In this document: one piece after another, positions 9,987 to 20,348 of the stretch
Numbering within the stretch: position 1 is the stretch's first letter
How the letters are laid out: every line of letters starts with the position of its first letter
Source: Capitulum mitella
Taxonomy: Eukaryota > Arthropoda > Thecostraca > Pollicipedomorpha > Pollicipedidae
NCBI GenBank assembly: GCA_030062745.1
Contig: CP099842.1
Coordinates: 28,583,307-28,647,306, forward strand
Direction: 5' to 3'
Length of the DNA stretch: 64,000 nt
Program-made: the position numbers and the translations under genes
Notes under the pieces: generated by a model
Database searches by the model: none
Told to the model about the DNA's origin: nothing
What the model saw: the letters and a program-made list of their open reading frames with translations, nothing else

Positions 9987-12900
9987 CACTCTTCGTCCCG
10001 CACATTTACATGCATAGTCATTCACTTAGCGTTTTGTCCCCGGCGCGCTCCATCTCCCCGCGTTCGCGGCCGTCGGGGTGTTTATCCATCATCAGTCACC
10101 TCATCAGGACGGCGCTCCGCTCTCTCCCCTTTCCGCGGCTCTGCCCGCCGCCGCGCCGGCTGTCATCTTCCCACGCGGGTGGCAGCGTGGCGCTGAGTGC
10201 GACAGCGTTTTTGCCGGTCTCCCGCACAGGAAGGACGGGGAGGGGGCGAGAGGAAGTGGCGGTCACACGGCGCCGGCGGCGGTGTCAGCAGGCCGCGTTT
10301 TTCGGCCGGCGCGGCCCGCTGTGCCGCCTCGCACCGGACGCCGCCGGGCGGGGTCGCGCGACGCTCCCCGGCCGGGCCGGAGCACCGTGCCGGGTCATGG
10401 GAACGTCCGGCCGACGGCCCGCCGGAGCGGCGTGGTGCGCGCGCTGTACGGCGGGGAGACGGCCCGCCGACACCGCCACGGACGGGGACAGATGTGGGGC
10501 CTCCGAAGGAAACGACTCATCAACGAACAGGAGCACACGGAATCCATCTCTGACCGCAGAAAAATGTCGAGAATCTCAAGCTCGTATCACGGAATTCTCA
10601 GCGGCCCATCGTCGGCCGCGCCACGGCTTTCGGCGGCCGTTTGGAGCGCCTGCCTTCGCGGGGCGGCGAGCCGACAATGGGCCATACATCTCCGGGAGCG
10701 ACTGATTCAATTAAACGGACCACAAAGCTGAACGCCTGCGTTTAAGTGGTCCGAGCCGGACCTCCAGCTGCCTGCGAAATCAGCCTCGTCGATAAACTCC
10801 AGAAACGCTACCTTAAGCATACCGAAAGGCGCGGAAAACCGCAGGACTCGTGATCACACCCCATAAAACCGATTTCGCAGTTACAGGAACTTTGTTAGGA
10901 TTGTCATATAAGCGGGCTCAAGAGTCTGGAAAACGTTTCGAAAAAGCAAACATTTGTTCGCCCTTACGCCGCATATGTTCAAATAATATGAAAATGGCAT
11001 TAAAAAAGCCAATTCGCAGACTGCGACGCAGACACAGACTTCAAGAATACGGAATGAAAAAGCTACAGATTAGTTAAATCGACCGCATACACAGCGGGAA
11101 TGAAACCCACAAGCGATTAAGACTACCTAAATGACGGGGCTGGTCTGATAACCAAACCATTCCATCGGGTTCCCGATATGCCACACGAGCGGGTTTCTGT
11201 CCCTGAAACATCCAAGAGACAGACTGGGGACGAGGCCGGGGCCGAGACATCCGAAGCACTGAGCACCTCAGGCCAGCCGGACACAAGCATCAAACCCGCA
11301 GCAAATTAACCGCAGCCAACATGCCCCCCCCGGCCTCCGTGGCCGCGGCACGCAGCCCGCGCCGGGCCCGGAGCGGCTCTGCCTGGCCGGCGGCGCGGCG
11401 CCGGCCCCCAGCCGAGCACCGCCCGCGGGCCAGGCTATTACGCCTTACCTGGGCACGCCGCCGCCGCCGCCGCCCGCCCGCCCAGTCGCCGCCGGGCCAG
11501 CCGTTGAAGTCTCCGGCGGCGGCGGCGGCCGGCCGACTGCGCGGCGGCCGCCCGCCAGGGGTCCGGTCGGCGCCGGCGGCGCGAGGACCGCTGCCGGCCG
11601 CCGCCGGCGGCAGCGTCGACCGCGCCACCGCCCCGGACGTCAGCCCGGCGACCGAGCCGACCGCCGGCGGCGACGGCGGCGCGGCGCGGCCGGCCGCGCG
11701 GAATCCGAGCCTGTCCCGGCCCCTGGCGGCCGCCCTCGGCCGGCCGCCAGCGCCACCGCGGTATGCCGGCCGGCGGCCGGCGGCTGGCAGGCCGGGCCGG
11801 CCCCAGCTCCGGCCCGGCCGACCGCCGCCGCCGCGTCCGTCCCCGGCGACTGCCCGAAACCGGGGCAAACTCGTGCACCGGCGCCGGCCTTGGAGGCGGC
11901 CCGGTGCGGCTGGCGGCGTGTCCCCGCGGCCCGGTGACAGAGCCGCGGGCCAGCCGGCCGGCGTGTCCCCGCGGCCCGGTGGGGCCGGCGCTAGTTCGGC
12001 TCCGGGAGGGTCCGTTAGCTCAGCCGGAACTGAGCCGGCCCAGGCACCGCTCCTACATCGGCCGGTATCAGTTCAGTTCGGAGAAACGGGCCGCGTGCGA
12101 GGGATCACCCAGATGCCGACTCTGAGTCAGGGACTGGCACGCCCCGTCGTCCCCTCCCTCACGACTGTCAGTCCGGGCACGGAACACAACGCGCGATGTT
12201 GAACGGTATATTTCTCCTTTAACGATGAACGATTGGCACATTGTATTCACGCGAACAGCACAATACTTGTATCACAAGTGATCAATACCAAAATAATCAG
12301 CTCATCTGAGGCGCAGCCTGACGCGGCGCCGCCAACGGTATTTACATGCAGTCCGGCCACTGGACCGAGCGCGGCCCGTCAGCACACACAGCACGGCCGG
12401 CCCGCGGCCGCCAGACGGCCCCAGCCCCGCCGGGAGGTCCGGCACGGAGCGGGCCGGCAGGGGCCGGCTGAGACAGCTCAGACGGCGCGCCCGCAGCCAA
12501 CGGCGCCGACCCGACAAAAGCGCGCCCGGGCGGTCGCTCAAGGATACATCAGGAGGCCGGCAGGAAGTATTATGTCGGAAAAAGCTTACAGATACAGCAG
12601 CCAAAGTACAGCGATTAAAACTCATTTAAATACAAACACTTAAAGCAACCGGAGACAACATCGAAAAGAAACACCGACTGCCGTGAGAACGAGCAATACC
12701 AGAATGCGCGGGCGCGGCCCACTCGCGCAATAAATGCGAACATTAACGGTATGGCGCGGGCGCGGCCTCGCAGGCGCGCGGTCCCTCGGAGCGCCTTTCG
12801 CGCGCTCCGGCGCGACCCGTTCCGGCCCGCTACCAATATGGCGCCCCTGGCGGGAAAGACAAACACCAACAACAGCGCGGCCGTCCTGGCGGGCCGGCGC

Positions 12901-13607
12901 GCGCCAGCTGACGGACCGGCGTCAAACCAAACAAGCGTCTAGCCGGTGTGATCCGAACGTCCCGCCGAACAAACCCTAATGAGCGAATTTCCATCTACCG
13001 CTACACCCTGAACACCGGGTCGCGCGCGCAGCCGGGCACGACCGAGCCGGCTGCCTCCTCGCGCGCGACACGCGCAGCAACTGAAAGCGCCGCCGACAGG
13101 TACTTGACGTTGGTGTGTGTGTATATATATTTACAAGGCACTGATGTCGAAATGAGCTGGGAAGAGGCCGGCGCGGCCGGCGCTGCTCCGTGTACAAAAC
13201 AACCCGCTCGGCGCCCGGCGGCCGGCTCGGCCGGCAAGCGAGAGCACGAGCGAGCGAGCGAACAGGCGCGGGCGCGACACACACACGCACTCTCACAGGC
13301 GCGCTGAGAGCGGCCGGCGGCCGGCCGCCGCCGCCCCGACGGGCCGCGCGGCCGCGGCGGCAAGTAATGCCCGTCCTACAAGAAGCGCCGCGCCTACAAC
13401 AACGGTGGAGAGGTAGCGAAGCCGCGGCCGTGCCGGCCCGCTCCCCGGCCGGCGGCACACCGACGCAAGCGCAGCATTGGCACTGGAGCGCGCGCAGCGC
13501 CGCCCGTCGGCGACCGCCGGCACTGGCGCCTGGCAGTGGCGCCGCTAGTCGGCGCGTCACGAGGTGCGCGCGGGCGGCGGCGGCGGCGGCGGCGGGGAGC
13601 CCGGATA

Positions 13608-14662
13608 TCATAACTTGACCGAGATGGTTTTGCTGGGCGAGACGAGGCTGAGCGGCGCCACCTGCTCGGGCGGCGTCAGCAGCGGCAGCGACGGCGACCG
13701 CGGCACCAGCAGGTGGCTGCTCGACGTCATCACCGGCGGGAACTGGAAGATCGACGCCTGCGTGCCGCCGAAGTGCGGGCTCAGGTTCGCCATCGGCGAG
13801 AACGACGGGAAGAAGTGGAACGGCCCGTACGGCGTGGGCGTCTGCACCACGGGCAGGTAGGACGGCGAGGCCAGGTTCACCACGGGCGTGTTCAGTGAGT
13901 TGGCCGAGTACGGGTGCGGACTGGAGAGCGGCGAGCTCGAGTCCATCGACGTGATGGACAGCGGGCTCGGCTTGGGCTTGCTCGGCTTGCTGTGCGCCGG
14001 CCGCGGCTTGGGGCCGCGCTTGGGCATCTCCAGGTTCATCGGCTGCTCCTGCGCCTGGCCGGCGCCGCGCCACTCCGGGCTGCGGCTGCGCACGGCCGGC
14101 GAGCGCAGCGGCGACTTGGGCGTCAGCAGCGACAACGGCGACTTGGGCGTCTTGAGCGGCATCGGCGAGCGAATCGGCGATCGTCGCGGCGAGCGGCAGC
14201 GCGGCGACGCCAGCGCCAGCGGCCGCCGCTCGTAAGGCGCCGCCAGCTCGGCGTCGGACGGCGCCGCGCCCGCCGCCGCCGGCGCCGGCTCGTCGGCGTC
14301 GCACTCCTGCTTGATGCAGATGGGCGGCACGGGCGGCAGCCGGAGCCGTTCCGGCGTGCCGGGCGGCTCCAGCTTGACGCGCGGCTCCCGGGCCGGCGCC
14401 GCCGCCGGCCGCGGCTGCGCCGGCGACTGGCTGCCGCCGCTGTCCGTGCTGTCGTCGGCGGCGGCCGGCGGCGGCGGCGGCGCCGGCTGCGAGGCGCCGG
14501 CCGGCTCCGGGCCGAGCGGCGGTCGCGGCAGCGCCGACGACACCGGCGGCAGGTTGTGGTAGCCGCGCAGCTCGCGGTACATGTCGCGCGGCGGCAGCGC
14601 GCCCATGCCGTACGGGTGCCGCAGGAGCGACTGGTACATCGACATCGAGTCCATCGACGAGC
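13608..14662 (-). CDS. ELK: ELK-family ETS transcription factor, terminal coding exon
   Basis: This exon encodes the C-terminal 350 residues of an ELK (ternary complex factor/LIN-1 type) regulator, a nuclear DNA-binding protein controlled by MAP kinase. The acceptor is TCGTTCCCGCAG before 14662; the first two bases complete a serine, and TGA is at 13608-13610. Numbered from the conserved start methionine, visible elements are: SUMO consensus sites VKLE (about 266-269) and IKQE (about 287-290); a cluster of SP/TP sites with TPKSPL twice (323-365); PMNLE (378-382), like the PLNLS corepressor motif of ELK3/4; a basic docking-like stretch starting KRGPKPRP (385 on); and FFPSFSPMANLSPHF with FQFP (about 454-479). 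The last part corresponds to the phosphorylated activation domain and FxFP ERK-docking site of ELK1. Codon usage is extremely C/G-biased, as in the surrounding block. Confidence 0.92.
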
Positions 14663-15238
14663 CTGCGGGAACGACGGCCGGTGAGCGGCGCCGTTTCGCG
14701 GCCGGGCGGCCCGGCCGGCCGGTACGTCGGGACGCCGTCCGGCGGACGGCGCTCGCCCGGAGGACAGGCGACCCGGCCCGGCCCGTTTCAAACAAATAGT
14801 CTGGCCGATCGGGAGCAAACATGACCGCCGGACGACGTTCGTTTAGCTTATGGGAGGCGGCGTTGGCTCGGACAATAAACAGTGACGTTCTCACGATTCA
14901 AAGGAAAAACCAGTGGGACAGGGGTTTGGTTAAGCAGGCATTTTTCAGCACCATCAGTCGGGACTGTTCAATAGTCTACAGATGTTTAAACAGGAGCTAA
15001 AATAGTTTCTGAATGGGTGCAGCGGCACGAGACATGTCTTGCTTGTGTCAAACTATATCTGCCTATGTTGGAGGCCCCGTTGACAAGAAAAAACAAATAA
15101 TACAAAAAACACTGCAAGACCCAATATAGACAATACATTTCCGATAAAATGAGCGTGACATGTCAGGATAAGAACAGCGATCAAATCGCAAACACCGTCA
15201 GCACTGAACGCACGAGACGGCAAAGAGACGGTACCCAC
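14663..15238 (-). other. ELK: ELK intron between the middle and last coding exons
   Basis: This 576-bp intron runs from GTGGGT to GCAG, phase 1. It has an AT-richer stretch (about 14900-15200) inside the GC-rich domain. I see no gene within it. Confidence 0.85.
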
Positions 15239-15501
15239 TTCTCATCAGGTTGCTGTGCATGGCACTGGAGTAGGGGTTGAAGCCGGACATCTTGGAGAGG
15301 GCCGGCGGCGGCGCGGACGACTGTTGCTGCTGCTGCTGCTGCTGCGGCGGCGGCGGCGGCTGCTGCTGGGCGGGCGGCGGCGGCGGCTGCGGCGTGCCCG
15401 GGCCGCCGCCGCCCGGGCCACCCGTCTTCTGCAGCTGCTCCATCTTCACGTGGAATGGCACAGACTTCTCCAGCTTCATGTGCTCCGGGAAGGTTACAAA
15501 C
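15239..15501 (-). CDS. ELK: ELK-family ETS factor, middle exon (ETS tail and Q/P-rich linker)
   Basis: This 263-nt exon encodes 87 whole codons. It follows a CTGTCGCCAG acceptor; its first base completes the lysine of FVYK, and it continues FVTFPEHMKLEKSVPF, the conserved end of ELK ETS domains (FVSFPEILKM-like in vertebrates). After that comes a glycine- and proline-rich linker with an eight-glutamine run coded by CAG repeats, then MSGFNPYSSAMHSNLMR. The GTGGGT donor at 15238 leaves one base, which pairs with GC in the last exon to make serine. The splice point within FVYK/FV is the usual ELK intron position. A canonical SRF-binding B-box is not evident here, so partnership with SRF is uncertain. 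Confidence 0.91.
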
Positions 15502-16209
15502 CTGGCGACAGATGGCAGCACCAGTTGTGAATAGGTGGCAGGACCGGTCGCCGCAGCGTGACCACCTGACGCGACTACCCTGATCGCTATCACGTACAGT
15601 TTTTAGCCCTTGTGGGTCGGTTCTCGACAAAGAGCTGTCAAGTGGACGAAATTATTTCAACGTCACCGATCCGATTAAAAAATGCTCATTCTCCAAGTAA
15701 GTCAAGGTTCTCTATCGCAAGCCAAACGGCAGCCACAAACGCTGTCCGGATCCCCCGCCTTTCTGCGTCGCAGCCGGCGAACAGATAATACTCGGGTGCG
15801 ATGCGATTACGCAGTCGATTTTAGCTCCCAAAAAGGCCGGCCATTTCCCCGAGAAAACTTTACGTCAAAGTTGCAGCTGTAACTTTGACAGAGCCCGGCG
15901 CGGCTGCTCAAAACGTCAGCGAATTTGCGCTCGACAGACTGGCTCCGGGAACTCAGAGCCGGCGCGAGCCGCTCTCGGGGACGCTCCAATCAGTTCGCCA
16001 CGGTTTCCGGCCAGACCCGGCCAGACCCGGCCCCAGCAACGGCGGGGCGGCTCTGGCGGGGTGGTGGGGTGGGAGGTGAGGGCGTGTTCCTCCTACAGGT
16101 GCAGGGGAAGGGGTTGGGACCGGCAGCTGTGGCCGCGGCCCGCTGCTCGGCGCCTTTGTCAGACACTGTACCGCCGCTGTCAGACACTGCCCGCCGACCG
16201 CACACTCAC
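15502..16209 (-). other. ELK: ELK intron after the ETS exon
   Basis: This 708-bp intron runs from GTGAGT to CCAG, phase 2, and interrupts FVYK/FV. It shows short local duplications such as CCAGACCCGG twice near 16010. No other feature was seen. Confidence 0.85.
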
Positions 16210-16462
16210 TTGTAGACGAACTTCTGGCCCATGACCTTCTTGATGATGTTTTTGTCGTAGTAGTAGCGCAGCGCGCGGCTCAGCTTGTCGTAGTTCATCT
16301 GTGGCTTGTTCTTGCGGATCCCCCAGAGCTTGGCGACCTCCTCGGCGTTCACCAGCTTGAACTCGCCCTCCTGGCTCGTCCACTGGATGATGGGCGTGTA
16401 CTGGTCGGACAGCAGCAGCTCCAGCAGGAACTGCCACAGCGTGATGTTGCTGTCCATGCCGA
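16210..16462 (-). CDS. ELK: ELK-family ETS factor, ETS DNA-binding domain exon
   Basis: This exon encodes the ETS winged-helix domain at the N-terminus, as in ELK1/3/4. From the ATG at 16457 it reads [16 protein letters not shown] and runs to GQKFVY, 82 residues. The three fold tryptophans are at residues 8, 26 and 45. The recognition helix [12 protein letters not shown] carries the two DNA-contacting arginines (61 and 64). The MDS start and the [15 protein letters not shown] segment place it with ELK rather than ERG, ELF or GABP. The exon starts at 16462 after CTGTCCGTTACAG. Five bases (TCGGC) precede the ATG and are open in phase with the upstream exon at 31420. The GTGAGT donor follows 16210. 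The ATG context GGCATGG is favourable. Confidence 0.95.
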
Positions 16463-19400
16463 CTGTAACGGACAGAAACGGATGGATCAGCCCACAGCCC
16501 AGCCGCACGCCACAAGACGGGTGGGTCGCTGCGACGCCATCAGCCTTCAAAGGACGCGTCCCCTGTGCGCAGCACGCGCCGGCGGAGCCCGGGGAGGGGC
16601 GGCAGCCCGGCACCGGCACCACAGGTGCGTGCAGGACACGGGCGAACTGCCAGAGTACACACCTGCACGTGGATGGTGCGTTTTGTCGGCAGGTGGCTAT
16701 GCATTATCTGTTTGGCGGGGACGGGAGCAGTGATGTCAGACGGCGGGTCCTCCTTCCTGGCCGATCTTATCGTTGAGTCATGCCACGGGGTCTCAGTATG
16801 CCATAAAAACCCCATAAACATACAGCGCATGACGCATAAAAAGATTCTTTCCACTCCGCGGCCCGCCGGCACTACACGCCCCCCCCCCCTGCAGTCAACC
16901 GAGTTCTGTTTCAAGGAAACAGTGGCAACAGGAAAGCAGCGTAAGCACCGCAACAGTGCGGCAAGCCCCCCCCCCCATCCTCTACAACAATGCCAATGAA
17001 ATCGTTTTGCGTAAAACCACCGCAGGCTAACAGGACCAAGGAAACCCGAGGCAACGTAAAAGGAAAATAAACGCGGTGCGCGGCGCACTGTCAAGGCGGA
17101 AACTGCACCTGTTTATCAGCGGTGCCATCTGATAAGCGGCCGGGGCGCGCAGCCCTTCCCGGGACGGCGGCCGCCGCAGCTGGGCGCCTTCTCGCCGGAT
17201 CTGGGCCGGATCAACCGGAGCCGGCAGGTGGGAGCCGCGCCGGCCCGCCGCCGACGGAGCGGCGCCCGGCCGGCTCCGGCGGCCCTGCCCGCCAACGGGG
17301 GCCGGCCGGCCGGGCGCCGGCCCGGCGCCGGTTCCGCACGGTGAAAGCAAGGCCGCTGGTTTCCGTACGGTTCCCGGCAGCGGCGCGACGGCCGGCGACA
17401 CTGTTCCCGGGGGAGACGGCAGGGGAGCGCCGCCCGGCGCCGGCGAGCCGAGCGTCACAGGCCCGGCGGCCGACCCGTCCGCGGGCCGCGGCCGGCGTCA
17501 GCCGCGCGCTGCTGACGTCCCCCGGGCCGGGGGAACCCGGTCCGGCGACTGGGCCCGGTCCGTCCGGCGGCGCGCGCCATCAGACCTAATATCCGCCCAC
17601 CGCCTCCGCCCGAAACCGTCCCGGCCTCGTCACCGCCACAGACGCGGCCGCGGCTGGGAGCGGGCGGGACTGTCGGCGGCCGGTTCCGACCGCCGCCGGC
17701 CGCCGGTGGGCCGGCGCGGGCCGTCCCGCCGGGCAGCCAGTCACAAAGAGCGGCCGGCGCCGAGCCCGTCTGTCCGCCCCTTCTCCCGCCCAGCCGTCCG
17801 ACGTCGTCCGGCCGGCATCCGCAGCATTTCCGCCCTGAGATGCGGCGCAAGGTGCAGCCGGCCGGCGGCGGTCCGGCGCCACGGCAGGAGTCGGGCCGAC
17901 ACAGAGCGTCTGACCCGACCCCGGCCGTCCGACCCGGCCATTCCGGTCGACTGCAGCTCGGCAGACGTCCCGCGCCCGACCTCGGCAGACCAGACGGCAG
18001 AGCCGGGCTAGTAGCTCGATATCTGACCTGACAACAGCCGTCCGACTGTCACGCGCGACTCCGAACGGGACCTCGGCCGGCGCCGGAGGCAGTCCACCGT
18101 TTGACCTCCCGTCCCCGGCCCGACCCGACCTCGGCCGCGAGCGGCGGCGCGCCGAACGCCACTTATCTGCAACCGGCCGGCCGCGTCATAAGTGTCATGA
18201 CGATGGTATCGGGCGGCGACGGCGGCGGCGGCGGCGCGCCTGCAGCCTGCAGACTGCAGTGGCCACCGCCCGGAGGTGCTGCGCGGCGCCGGCCTGCACC
18301 TCTCCCGGCCCAGCAGGATGTGGCGTGGCGCCACGGCCAGCCGCCCGGCAGTCGCCGGGGGGGGGGGGGGGCGCTGTTGGGCGCGCGCCTCGTGGGAAGG
18401 GCGCGCCGACTGCGCGGCCGCAGAGGAAGCGGCGGCGGCGGTGACGGTCCGGCGCGTGAGAGCGGCGGTGGCCGCCGCGACCACGCCTGCCGCCGCTCGA
18501 CAGCGACCGGCGCAGGCGGCGAGCGGGCCGGGCGACGACGACAGCGCGACGGCTGGCGCGCCGCCCGGCAGCGTCCTGCGGCGGCGGCGGCGGCGGCGGC
18601 GGCGCCGGCCGGCCGTGACGCACGGCCGCGCCGCGCCGCTCACGGCTAAAACGGGCCGCCGATCGATCGCGGCCGCCGGCCGTGAGGCGGCCGGCCGTTG
18701 GCGGGCCGCCGCACCGTCTCCGCCGTTCGCACGGGGTCGGCGCCGCTCGCACGACCCGGCAGCCGTTCAAATTCGAACCGACGGCGCGAGACGATGCGTG
18801 CCTGAAGGTCGCGTGTCGCCCGGTAGGCCGGTCCCAGATGGGACGGCGAGCGACGACCACGCGCAGGACGAGGGCAGGCTGCAGCACGAGCTGCAGCGCC
18901 CACCGGCTGGACGAGAGCGACGCGTTTGCGGAAACACCGGTACACGGCACCGTGCACATCAAACAAAGTACAACGGATGACTAATTCGTTGCAATGAGGA
19001 AAAAACAAAGGTGATTCATCGCACGTTGATGTCAGCATTGGCCAACACATTTCACTGTTGACCTTCTGAGCGTGGCTCCCCTCTTTTTTCCGACATTTCA
19101 CTGCTGACCTTCTGAGCGTGGGTTCCCTCGTTCTCGTCTTGTTTTCACTGAAGCTCGGTTCCCAAACTTCCGATGGCCGGCCTCGAGGTCCGGCACGCGC
19201 CCGTCTCGGTCGGCTTGCGTCAGAAGGCCTCTTCATTGCTCGAATGAAGCACCTCTCGGGCCGGGCGAGAGCCGGGAAGCTCGGAGCCAGCCGGCCGTCG
19301 GTGTTTTACGAGCGGCTCAGACGGCGGGCCGAGCAGCCGTCCGGACCAGCGCACACCGCGAATTATGACCGCTGGCGCCCCTCGCGTGACCGAGCAACCG

Positions 19401-19882
19401 GCGGGCCTCTGTGCCAGGGCACTTCCCACCGGTCTGAGGACAACTGGTGGACATCTGTGTACGGACAAAGGACACACTTTTGTATCAGGACAGTGCTCTG
19501 CACCAGGACACTCCTCTGTACCGGAACAGTCCTCTGCACCGGGATTTGGGATAACCTCCACCTGGCGAGCGCCGCCAGCCGTCAGCCGGCTGCCCTGTCT
19601 GGCCAGCCGCGGCTCCTCAGACGCGTCGAGCGGTGACAGGGCCCGCAAACGCCGTTCAGCGGCGAGAGGGGAGCGGGCGACGGCGGCCACCCCCGCCCGT
19701 CTTTCAGCGGCGACGAATCTGGGTCAGCGGGCGCGGTACTGAGCGGGAGGCCGGGCTGGGGCGCTGAGCCCGCTCCCCCCCCCTCTCCTCCCCCTGCCCG
19801 GTCCGGACCTCCTCAGCCGGCCAGCGACCCGACGGCAAACACCAGCCGCCGCCGGCGGCGGCAGCGGCGGCCGCTAAACAGC

Positions 19883-20348
19883 AGCAATCACGGCAGGGCC
19901 AGTCTGCTGACCAGTGCCGATCACGGCAGAGCCGGTCTGGCCGGTGCCGATCATGTCAGAGCCAGTCTGATCAAGGCCCATCACGGCAGAGCCAGTCTGA
20001 CCAGTGCCAACCATGTCAGAGCCAGTCTTCTGAACAGTGCCGATCACGGCAGAGCCAGTCTGACCATTGCCGATCACGGCAGAGCCAGTCTGACCAGTGC
20101 CGATCACGGCAGAGCTAGTTTGACCAATGCCCATCACGGCAGAGCCAGTCTGACCAATGCCAATCATGGCAGAGCCAGTCTGACCATTGCCGATCACGGC
20201 AGAGCCAGTCCAACCAGTGCCCATCACGACAGAGCCAGTCTGACCAGCGCCGACTACGGCAGAGCAAGTCTGACCAGTGCCCATCACGCCAAAACCAGTC
20301 CGACCGGTATCGATCACGACAGAGCTAGTCTGACCAGCACCCGTCTCA
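19883..20348. repeat. 30-bp minisatellite, about 15 units
   Basis: The unit resembles GCCGATCACGGCAGAGCCAG followed by TCTGACCAGT, with scattered substitutions and one 33-bp unit. Because the period is divisible by three, both strands stay open as 10-residue repeats (for example GQTGSAVIGT on the minus strand). It lies in the long ELK intron and I treat it as non-coding. Confidence 0.9.

Larger units (their letters stand above)
9111..13607. other. Region between the ELK stop and the astakine-like start; no gene supported
   Basis: The part next to 13607 should be the ELK 3' untranslated region on the minus strand. T/A-rich stretches at 12.2-12.3 and 12.6 kb look like 3'UTR sequence, but I found no AATAAA or ATTAAA on that strand. 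The part next to 9111 should hold the astakine-like promoter. It also contains a 61-bp retroposon tail, a TC tract and the left edge of the GC-rich domain. A 192-codon frame at 11290-11868 is Ala/Gly/Arg-rich and is treated as chance. Confidence 0.5.

Noticed and set aside
11290-11868. 192-codon minus-strand frame with a GTAAGG after CCCAG
   Set aside because: Composition is that of random GC-rich sequence, with no conserved motif.
13608-14894. 428-codon single-exon reading of the ELK terminus
   Set aside because: The first 78 codons are intron. The acceptor before 14662 and the phase match with 15239 show where coding begins.
19874-20317. 147-codon repeat protein on the minus strand
   Set aside because: It is an intronic 30-bp minisatellite whose period preserves frame. 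There is no start context or splice support.
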